Below, piece by piece: positions 26,201 to 38,200 of a DNA stretch of 64,000 nt (position 1 is the stretch's first letter; every line of letters begins with the position of its first letter). Under the pieces are notes generated by a model, which was not told where the DNA came from, ran no database searches, and worked only from the letters and a program-made list of their open reading frames with translations. Made by a program: the position numbers and the translations under genes. Origin of the DNA: Branchiostoma floridae (taxonomy: Eukaryota; Chordata; Leptocardii; Amphioxiformes; Branchiostomatidae); the NCBI RefSeq assembly GCF_000003815.2, contig NC_049982.1, forward strand, positions 2,009,413 to 2,073,412, in the 5' to 3' direction.

Positions 26201-29200
26201 AGACCCTCACGCCTTCCACACATCCTTCCAGGTAAGGTCTGAACCCAACACTGGTGTGGGACCCTCTCTCAGGCCTTCCACGCATCCTTCCAGGTAAGGT
26301 CTGAACCCAACACTGGTTTGAGACCCTCTCTCACGCCTTCCACGCATCCTTCCAGGTAAGGTCTGAACCCAACACTGGTGTGAGACCCTCTCTCACGCCA
26401 CACATCCTTCCAGGTAAGGTCTGAACCCAACACTGGTGTGAGACCCTCTCCCACGCCTTCCATGCATCCTACCAGATACGGTTGTCTTTCCGCGCTCTTT
26501 TTATCTGTCTTCTTGCTAAATCTTAAGATCATCATTCGGATGGGCAGGTTGCACATTTACAGTCGCCTGCACTGCAGCCACGACCGATGATGATAATGAT
26601 GATGATAATGATTGTTGCACATGACTCTCTCCCGCCGTCCATCCCTATTCTCCAGTGCCAAATTATGGATACAAACAACACTCTGAGTTAATGATTTGCA
26701 ACGAGGACTTTTAATACAACTTCACACAGTATGATACAATTGAGCCAAGATAGTTGCCGGAAACTACAAGACATTGTGATCTAGTGGTCAATGGTCATTA
26801 CCTAAGTAATAACATTATACTGTATGTTGACATAGCCTTGAGCAAAACTTCACAAAACAAAACAAACACATGCACGAAAACAAAACAACACCAAGGAAAC
26901 AAGTTGGTGAGGCTTTGATCCAGAATTTGGTGCCAATGATTTTGCCACCATCATTTCCTGTCATGCTCTACTTGTTGAGCAATAAGAGCACCCCCCCCCC
27001 AGCAGTTATGAGTAATAGCAATCAGAAACCCATTATAGGCCTACCATGTACATTTTGCCGTTGTACAATAGGCTTATGGGAGCTGCTGTAAAATGCATTT
27101 AAGTTCGCGGGGATTTAATTTCGTGGCTTTGAATTCACAGTAGCGCTATCCCGCAAATTTATTATTGTTCTGTACTGTAGTCACATAATGTATTCTGAAT
27201 ATTGTGGTGGTTCTAAGTTCGCGATTCAGCGGCCACCGCCAAAACCGCAGATATAAAACCACAGCAAAAGTTTCTGCATTTATAGTATGCCCGGGGCAAG
27301 TGAAAATATGTTGTACAAAGTTCAGCTATCTTTGTAACAAAATTGTTGTTATAGAGCCATGTTAGTGGTCAGACTTGCTGGAAATTGATAGAGAAATCAA
27401 TCCTTTGGAGGATGTTTGTGTTTCTATATAAGATGTTGATTCCACTGTGACAACTTATTCCTCTTCAAATTGATTCCAATTTGGGCAAATTATTTTTCTC
27501 CTTAAGAGGGGTCTTCAGGAAAGATTTAACGTGCTTGAGAACTAACGACCCAGACATAATAAAAAGCTAATTGGTGTGTCATTACCAACTGTTCAATACG
27601 GCCGTTAGCGGAGCAACTGTGGTGGAAGTAAGATGTCTGGCGGGAATAACGAGGAAGCTAATTACCAACATCGTTAGCAAGCAGCAGCGTTTCCAGAAAC
27701 TTTGGTGTATTGATTACCTTTGGCTGTTATATCATTCTTACTTAAGCCATGGATGATTATTTGGATTACTGGGAATCCAAAATTGATGCGTGCATGCGAA
27801 GAAAATAGTTTTTGCCCAAAATGGTCAGGAATCTTGAAGAAACGAGTGTAGTTTGGTATACTGAACAATTATAGATTCTTCATTTATTTTTTTTCTTTGA
27901 CTGCCAAATTTGGCATTCTGTAACATTAGTAATGTTTTCCGATATTTGATTTGAGTTATGGCACATATTTGCTCAGTTTGCAGCTACTTTGTACGATTTT
28001 CAATTGTTTTTATCTAAATGGATAAAACTTGATGAAGGCAGGCATCATCAATAAAATAAAATCAACATGGCCTTAGCAGAAAATGATTTTTTACATAAGA
28101 CTTTTGGCTTGACGTCATTCATGAAGGCTAATTTTGGTGGACTCTACCATATTTTTGGTTCTAAGTTGTCTACTGTTGTTTACTGTTGTTTGTTGTTTGC
28201 AGCTGTCGAGAATACGAGCCCGCAGTACCACTCCTCAGTGGCAGGTGGCCGACCTTCGTATGACCCGGATCAAGGACACGGAGAGGGGGATGGTGCTCAC
28301 TTTCAAGGTCAGGGCAGAGGAGTGTTTTTTCATTAATCCCCTGGCTGCGAAAAGGAAGTAGTCAACCCACCCAATTATGGGTGATATCTTTTTTAATCTA
28401 TTATTCTCTCCTTTTATCTGGTGTCCAGGAGATTGACTTACTAATAGGCAGACCCTTGGTTTTGACATTTGTAGATAAGACTGATACCTGTACAAGTTAT
28501 GTAGTGATGAATGTCTTGTTTGGTTGTTGAACAGGAGATTGACTGGCAGACCCTGCGGATCGAGGCTGACGCTGTGAAGACGGAGAAGACAAACTACGTC
28601 TCCACTCCTGTCCGCCTCATCACCAACCAGTCCCGCATCAGGATCGTCATCAAGAAACAGCTGCATGTGAGTCAGGGTTGGGTTGTCGTGGGTGGGTTGT
28701 TATGGGTGGGTTGTCATGGGTGGGTTGTTGTTGTTGGGGGATTGGCATCAGGATCGTCATCTAGAAACAGCTGCATGTGAGTCAGGGATGGGCTGTTATG
28801 AGTGGGTTGGTGTGGGTGGGTTGGTTGGTTGTCATGGGTGGATTGTTGTTGGTAGCTATAGGTTGCTGTGGGTGGATCACTGCTGATTGGTTGTCAGCAT
28901 GGGTGGTTAATGTCATTGTTGGATTTTGTCTAGTGGGATTTCTAATTTGGAGGCTTTTGAGGGTTGGATTCCCATGTTGGTTTTTGTGGGTTACTGTACT
29001 AACTTAGATTTTAGCCTTGCATTCAAAGCAAAACAACTGAAAGTGTTTCTTTTTGCCCACGTTATTAACAGGTGACTTGATGACCCGGGTGTACATGTAT
29101 AAATACGTATCCTTCACACTCAACAGACCCAGAGTTACCAACCAGTTAAAAGTGTGTGGTTTCTCATCATAGTTTGTATGATGGTCTCTCACCGCTGTTG

Positions 29201-32200
29201 TGCCCCCCTCCCCACACAGGACTGCAGTGTAGTGTCCTCCAAGCTGCACCTGATCCTGGACGACCTGTTGTGGGTTCTGGCTGTGTGGTCTCTCACCACA
29301 GTTTGTATGATGGTCTCTCACCACTGTTGTGCCCCCCTCCCCACACAGGACTGCAGTGTAGTGTCCTCCAAGCTGCACCTGATCCTGGACGACCTGTTGT
29401 GGGTTCTGATGGACAGCCAGCTGAAGGCCATGGCCTCCTACATGCAGTCTCTCACCACAGTTTTATAATATGGTCTCTCACCACTGTTCTGCCCCCCTCC
29501 CCACACAGGACTGCAGTGTAGTGTCCTCCAAGCTGCACCTGATTCTGGATGACCTGTTGTGGATGCAGACCATGCAGTCTCTCATCACAGTTTGTATGAT
29601 GGTCTCTCACCACAGTTCTGCCCCCCTCCCCACACAGGACTGCAGTGTAGTGTCCTCCAAGCTGCACCTGATCCTGGACGACCTGTTGTGGGTTCTGACA
29701 GCCAGCCAGCTGAAGGACATGGCCTCCTACATGCAATCTCTCACCACAGTTTTATATGATGGTCTCTCACCACTGTTTTGCCCCCCTTCCACACAGGACT
29801 GCAGTGTAGTGTCCTCCAAGCTGCACCTAATCCTGGACGACCTGTTGTGGGTTCTGACGGGCAGCCAGCTGAAGGCCATGGCCTCCTACTAGCAGTCTCT
29901 CACCAGTTTTATATGATGGTCTCTCACCACTGTTGTGCCCCCTCCCCACACAGGACTGCAGTGTAGTGTCCGTGTAGTGTCCTCCAAGCTGCACCTGATC
30001 CTGGACGACCTGTTGTGGGTTCTGACGGACAGCCAGCTGAAGGCCATGGCCTCCTACATGCAGTCTCTCAGCACAGTTTTATATGATGGTCTCTCACCAC
30101 TGTTCTGCCCCCCCCTCCCCACACAGGACTGCAGTGTAGTGTCCTCCAAGCTGCACCTAATCCTGGACGACCTGTTGTGGGTTCTGACGGACAGCCAGCT
30201 GAAGGCCATGGCCTCCTACATGCAGTCTCTCAGCACAGTTTTATATGATGGTCTCTCACCACTGTTGTGCTCCCCTCCCCACACAGGACTGCAGTGTTGT
30301 GTCCTCCAAGCTGCACCTGATCCTGGACGACCTGTTGTGGGTTCTGACGGACAGCCAGCTGAAGGCCATGGCCTCCTACATGCAGTCTCTCAGCAAGCTC
30401 ATCAGGAAGTCAACGGAACAGAACAAGAGAGATGCCTCATCCCAGGTAAGGGTGCTACTGTAAATGCATTTAAGTTCGCGGGGATTTAATTTCGTGGTAG
30501 CGGGAAAATGGACTTTTCGCGGTGGTTTTAATTTCGCGGTAGCACCATGCACTGTAGTCTCTTACTGTTATGGTAAAATGTTCGCGGTGGTTTTAAATTC
30601 ACGGTGAAGCGGTCGCCGCGAAAACCGCGAACATTAATCCACCGCGAACATTTCTACAGTACTTTCATCATCATCGTCATTGTACATCTTGTTTTACACA
30701 GGTGAGGTACATTGGATACAACTTTGCAGTCTTGTTCTTTGGGCAACAATATTACTGCAGAGTTTCTTTAGAACTTTCAAACAAGGTGGAAAGATTGCCA
30801 TGACCAATTAGCTTGTTCTTTGAAAACAGACCAATCCTAACTGTCCATCGAAATCAAATGATAGTGGGTCGACCCCATCAAAATTGTGGCATTTATACAC
30901 TTTTTTTGCTTTCCTGGACTTTTCGCAAGGTGTACAGGCTGGGCTATTAAATTTGTCTATCAAATTATGACATGTCTTTAATTAGTGCTATATAGAAGTG
31001 CAGCAGGCAAAAAAAAAATGTTTGATACAACCCAAAAGACAAGGTATCCTACAGATTGAAGTTTTTTTCACCCCCCCACCTCCAGCCTTCACCACCCTCT
31101 CCGCAGCACCATGCGTCCCAGCGCCCCCAGGCAGCCGCGGGGGGTACTGCACCCCGGAACCCCCAGCTGGAGGCCGTCAGCAAGTTCTTCAGCAAATACG
31201 ACATGGTGGAGACGTCGTACCACATCTTCACGCGCCGACTAGACCTGCACCTGTGTGACGACACCAACCCCATGGAGCAAGGTGGGCACATCATATTATA
31301 ACATCAGCAGTGGACCTTCGTTTGTGGGTTAGGCCATGTCAGTCTACCTGCACCTAACCTGCACTGGTCCATGTACTGGGTTTTATACAAAGTGTCCTAT
31401 GATGTAGCATAGGTGTATGTGGATTGTTATTAGCTGCATTGGCTGTTACCACCTATTAAGTATTAAAAAAAAATAGCAATGGTTCCATAACAATTTTAGT
31501 ATGATCCATACTTCCTAAATTAAGAGTGTTATAGGTAAAATTTGCCTGGTGCATTTAATTTTCAATGTTACCTGCACAAGTGCAGATATGCAGAAAAAGG
31601 TATTTGGAGCCCTGGGCCCATGTTCATTTGATATATGGATGACATCTGTGGTCGCATCAATTTTCATCCGTCTCCAAAAAGAAAACAGTTGCAACTATAC
31701 TGTAAATTGTACAAAGCAGCTGCAAAAGGAGCATATATGTGCTGTGAATTGAAAAAAAAATGTTGTAAAACAGATGGGATGCCACAGTCAATCTTAAGGT
31801 GAAGGGGACAATAGAACTTTAAGAATCTATAGTTTGCTATACAGCGGCGCTCCCGAAATACGCGTCAACTTGCGCGAAACGTCCTTCGAAATTTCGCAGT
31901 GCGTTACGCATTCTTTCGCAGCGCGTTCCGCGAAATTTCGCAAGACGTTGCGCAGTCTTTCGCAGTGCGTTCTGCGAAATTTCGCAAGGCATTCTGCGAA
32001 GTTACGCAGCGAGTTTCGCGAAAAGCAGGAGCCTAACGCAAATTCCTACTGCGTAATTCTGCGAAACTTCCGTAGAAACACGCCGCATTCATATGCAGAC
32101 CGCCCGCGAGGTGGGCGGAGAAATATCACGGTTTGTTTACCTTTCCTTTGAAGCCGGCGCGCCAAAGGCATAGTACATATACGAGTACATGTACATACCG

Positions 32201-35200
32201 GACGGGGTAGTCGCTTCTCACAAATCTACTAGCCTCTACCTTTTGTTGTCATGTACCAAATTCAATGAAAGTCACACAAAATGAACAAAAATGCTATTAG
32301 TAATACTGCTATAAAATAACCACAGGCCTGTGTCCTTGGTAAAGTTACGAAAATACAACGTAAAAATGTACTTTTGGTTTGCAATGCCACCCTATTCATT
32401 ATTAGCCACGCCGTCATGGTGACAAATTTTGTGCCTTAGAACTTTCCTATCTTGTCAATATCTGCGTACCAACATGTGTCAGTATTTTCCTCATATTTTA
32501 CCACATAAAAGTTACGGGAAAGTTTTTTTTTTCTTTTTTTTTTCTTCCATAATTTGGAACGCTCTGAGAAACAGCCGGGGAGACTTCTATATTCGGCTAT
32601 CCTCGTTTCACATTCGGCGGGGGGTGATTCGCTTCATCTCGGCAAGGAGGTTGAAAAAGGAATCGTCGTCAGCAAATGGTGTGCTTGGAGTTCTCACGAG
32701 ATAAAACGATCTTCGTTGACAATGTTCGGTGTGCTTACATTTACAAGGAGGAAAGACGACGGGGGCACTTCCGTGTAAAGACGTCAAAATTAGCGTGCGA
32801 AAAACACTGTCTCGCAATCACATTCTGCTTGGTGCACCGTGATTTTTTTATTCCCACTTCGCTGCCTGAAATTTTGCAGTGAGAACGACCCTTTACCCCA
32901 CGACTAAAACCTGTATAGTAGCAAGTTTTCGAGTTGAGAACTACAATTTGTAGAGGACGCACGTAACCCGATCCGCATGGGAAATGCCGCTATTTGTGCC
33001 GTTACCATGGCAGCAGCTATGGCGGCAGTCTTCAGATGTACGTCTTGGACAGGGCGTGCCCGATTACACTCAAGATCCAATCAACTTGTCACCAATCACA
33101 GCCAACAGCGGCGACAAAAAAAAGGCGGTAACATTTGACATACAGATTTTTGGTTCGGTTGTTCGTATTTACATTTTGTCAGTTGCAGTTTAAACTGATA
33201 CTAAGTACATGATGGGACCAAGATGACAAAAGGTGGAGTTTCTTCATACACCGGCACATATTAGTGATGTACCTACCGTATTTCCAACATTTTGAAAAGA
33301 TGATGGTCGATCGGGTTTTAAACGCTATATGTTGGGATATGATGTAGTATACATTTGTTGATGTTTATATTATCAGCATTGCATTAGACTGGTCTGGTTT
33401 TAAATCTCACCACCAATAATTCTGAGACGCACCTAGTCCGATAGTGTCTAATTGATAAACGACTCGTTTAAATTAGGGCTAGATCGTCACCGCTGCTAAC
33501 AGCGTCCTTATTTTTCAAGCGGTATATTTTTTTGGCTTTTGTACTCATTCATACAATCCCCGCTCAACAGTCTTGCAGCATGAATTGGAAATACACAATT
33601 TCTCAAATATATGGACGAACTCTTTATTATTATTTCAACATTTTAAAACCAAGAGCTTATGATAGTTATTGCCTTATATCTGTATCAGTTGTCAAACCAA
33701 GATGTCAGAAGCTAGGATCGCTGCAAGGTTGAATGTGTTCCTTGCAGTAAGGTTGCGTCGATTGTCCGACCAGGAGCGACCGACAGTGATGTTCCGACCC
33801 AAGAGCTCCGTAACAGGTAGGTTTTCTTGGCCAAGCTGCACCCCCGATGATCAGCAATATACCAAGGAAACCAACGGATGGAAACCCAAATCCCATCTTA
33901 TAAAAACAACTACCAATACATAGTAGAAGTACAAATGTACACGTAACGTTAGTTACGCTAACAGAACTTTGAACAGATACGCAGACAAAACACGGTTAAT
34001 AAATACATTGAAAACACATAAGGTGAATGTATACCCTAAACACATAATGTTTAATGTATGCCCTGTATTGTTTCTTTCGTTCGACTGTCCGATGACCAGG
34101 GGCTGCCGCCTGCGATGCCGTAAGAAACAGAACTCCGTAAGGAACAGGTAGGTCTCCTTGGCTAAGTTGCACCCCGATGATCAGCAGTGCGCCAAGCAAG
34201 AAACCCGAATCCCATTACGCTGGCTTACAAAATCATTATCTATCGATGCTTTACTACATAGAAGTACATGTAATATTAGTTAAACTATATGACACTAACA
34301 CGTTTGAACAGATACGCAGACAAAATACAGTTAACAAATTAAAACACATAATATAATGTTGAATGAATGCCCTGTATTGTTTCCTTCGTTCAACTGTCCG
34401 GCGACCAGGAGCGGCCGTCAGCGATGTTCCTCCAAAGAGTTCCGTTAGGAACAGGTAGGTCTTGTTGGACCCCTCTGGCTCTGCACCCCCGCCGACCAGC
34501 AGCGTCATTTCAAGTGAAGCCAGACGATGAAAACCTGAATCCTAGATATCGTCTAGAAAAGTAGCTATGAATATGATATCAATACCAATAACGTTACATT
34601 GAGCATCATTCTAGCTAGAAATACAGGTTATGACCGAGCAGATATAACTTTGATATCGTTTTACATTATACATAATGTAACGTTATATTGAATATATTCA
34701 GACTTGCGAAGGAAAAGGTTAGACACCTTTTTCTTCGCAAGTCTGGTAATCTAGGATCGCTGCCAGGTTGGATGAATTCCCTGCAGCAAGGTTGCGCCAT
34801 GTGTCCATTGTCCGACGACCAGGAGAGGCTGACATCGATGTTCCGACACAGGAGCTCGTCAGCAACCGGTAGGTTTTGTTGGCCCCTGCACCCTGGACGA
34901 CCAGCAACGTCATTCCAAATCAAGTCGGCGGATGAAAACCTGAATCCTAATCCTCTAGAAAAGTAGATATCAATGCCTACTACGAAGGAGTATAGCTTTA
35001 TCTAGGAATTATGGACGGGCATTATATGGTTTTACACATGTATACAATATATAACCAATTCACGCAAATCCTGCATGTCTTATATTTCCACTTTCAAGAG
35101 GAAAAAATGTCACATTAACGATTATTCAACACTAGCTAACTTTAACGCCACCCTGACGTTAACAACGTGAGTCACCAGCAACTTCGCTGTCTGAATGCCT

Positions 35201-38200
35201 CTAGCTGCCGACAAAGATTAGACCTTCAATTACTACTGATTACAAGTTCATAGTCATTTCTAAGAATAAAATCGTCACAACAATAAAACAAGGAGCCTTG
35301 CAAAATCCTTTGTTCGCAAGGCTTGGCTTGTCTGCATGTACCATTATGCCGAAGTGGTCCCGTGGAAAGAAAACTTTTCTCTTCAAGGCTCATTTCTTTG
35401 ACCAAAGAACAACTTTGTGTAGTGTCTAATTGACAGAAATTCATTTAATTAAAATAAATCGTTCCTATATCACAATCACTATATGATATACTATACATCA
35501 GAATACACGTTTCCATATTTTACCATATTACTTTAAAAGTGGAGTCGTCCACTGACCCCTTGTGACCTTGTTTTCCTGCTGCTGCTGCGACGGCCATCTT
35601 GAAGAAATTACGCGAAACACGATTTTCACATCAACAACAACAATGATTGTTTTTTGTCACGGAATACTAAAATTGGGCCTGCTAACATACATTTCAAGAA
35701 CTTAAGATAATCAGATACAAGACTAGATTGTTTGCTTGTGAAATCTGCCGTAGTTTTCCAGTCCGTCTACATAGAAATGACGATGTAACGTTAGAGTAGA
35801 GCCGATTTCGTGTCGGTTTATCCTGGGTTTACGCAAGTACGCTATCTACGGGTCATTGACCCTTAATGTCTTGCGTTGTTCGATGTCATTTCGGTCCTCA
35901 ATCAAAGAACGTGTAACAGTTTTACGTCGACTTTTCTTAACCCTTCTGTTTGTAATCTATTCGGCTACTTATTTGATGTTGTTCATGATTTGGGACCGCA
36001 CCGCCACGCGGTCAGACGTTCTCCGAGTTGCGCTCCCGCCACGCTTTTCCAGCCCCCATATTATCTACAATTTATCAATGAATACGTGATAATAAGGACG
36101 ATCAATTGTCATGTTGATTGCATTGTGTAATCACTGCTCATTAACGACCAAAATTTGCGTAAGATTTCTTACGTAGAAGGCTTTCGCATGGGTGTTTCGA
36201 TTACGCAGGGGGATATTTCGCAGTGCGTTACGCAAACAGTTGCCAAACTTTCGCAGTGCGTTCTGCGAAATTTCGCAGTGCGTTACGCAAAATTACGGAC
36301 TGCGTTCTGCGAAATTTCGGAGTGAGTTCTGCGAAATTTCGGAGTGAGTTCTGCGAAATTTCGCAACACGTTTCGCGCAAACTGACGTATATTTCGGGAG
36401 CGCCGCTGTACCATGGTCTCTTTGTTATGTCGTTTATATTTAGTATCATGATGATTCACTTTGTTGGTTCTTGAATTCACAAAGCAAGGTGTGCACATTA
36501 TCACAAATGCCCATTATCAAACATTCTCAAGTCTGACAAACCACACAATATAACTCAATAAGCTTGTTTTTTTTTCCTATTTTTTTTTACTTACATGTAC
36601 CATGTTCATAGATTGATTATTTTGAACTTAGTATACCATTAGTGGATCATAGATCGAGCATCTAAAAAGTGTTGAGTGTGAAAACCCTTGACAGGAAAAA
36701 GGGACCGGTTGCACTGGTGGCAAGTCTACAGTCCGTCCGAGCAAGGTACACCACTGTGTAGTCTGTCGCCATGGCAACCCGCGGGGTTGTCACGGTAACA
36801 TGGTGTTGGGTCAGGATGTGTTGCCCCCCTCCCCCTTTGTGCACAGTTGTGACTTTGTATGTGACTGTTTTTTGGTAAATAAAGATGCTAACAGCACATT
36901 TCAAACAGAAGGTCGATGTTCTCTTCTAAGACTTTCCTCTTTCTCAGTCTTCCTCTCAACTTTTCTTTTTCTTCTATCCAAGATCTTGCTTTGATAATCT
37001 TGCTCTGCTTGCTTGCATCTGATTTTTCTAAATTTAAAGTTATTTTAAAAACTTCACCTCCAACACTAGTTCACCTTTTTCCAAGGGGTAACCTTTATCC
37101 ATTGCTTTTAAAACAGGCTGTTTAAGGACGTCTGCAAGTCGATGGATGTTGGTTTCAAATTACAATATATTTTATTAAAAGAATCTTTATATAGTAAGTA
37201 TTGCAGTTTGAAACCAAGTTGTCTGTCAACTTGATATACCTACTTAATAATAACCTGTTTTTTTTCAAACGATGGATATAGGTTACCCCACGGATAAAGG
37301 TGAACTAGCAATACTTTCCTTTGTTTCTATGATCTGAATCTCTTGCTACAGAAACTCCCCCTTTGCCTGGCGTTACGTTTCTGTGACCGTCTGTTACAGT
37401 AGCTCATTAAGTTGGAGTAGTTCTTATTGTGTTAATGATCATGATTCAACTGTGCATGTGACGATAGTTTATTTGCATGAATATTATTGTGCATGGGCAT
37501 GTTTTTTCTCCCAGTTCCAAACCTCGCAGGGCGTTTATGAGATTGAAAGAGACTTAAACACAATCATACAAAGTCATGAACATGTGTAGAGCTTGTTTGG
37601 GGTTTATTTGAAACAGGTGATAAACAAACATGTACTACAGCAAACGGCTTGGGCTGGAAGATAGCGTTATCTTTCACATTACTGCATGACAGGAAAGTAA
37701 ACAGAAGACCTTCTTTTACCCCCTATAGATGTGCAGAAATCCATTTGTGCAATTTTCAAAATTTTAAAGATTCAAATTATGACTTGCATGATAATTGGAT
37801 ACAATGCTCATTTCTAAGGAGTTTTGGTGTAAACTTATGACCTGCAACTGGGTAGGATACCTACCAATATTCATTACAACCCAAGTTCTCTCTTACTTAT
37901 TTAATGATAAAACAGCGCAAGTTCAAAACAGCTCAAATCACCTAATTAGCCGCCCCGGAAACCTTAAAAGTTCAACAGAAAAAACTCTGTATTGTAGAGA
38001 ATCTTGCTGACCTCCAGATGTCTTATTGATTCACTCCTGAGTCATCAGACTTCCAGTTTCTGTAAAGTCAGTGCAGTGAATGAATGAGACATTTGACAGC
38101 CAGATTGACTGAAAATTCATGGTTTGTGTACTTTCCATTGTGTTATAGCAATTATCTCAATTTGTGCAACAGATTCTAAACATAGAATAGGTTTTCATAT

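Noticed and set aside
25341-26476. CRISPR-like regular array (62-bp spacing)
   Set aside because: Units are contiguous copies with no unique spacers, they include exon 4 coding sequence, and the genome is animal.
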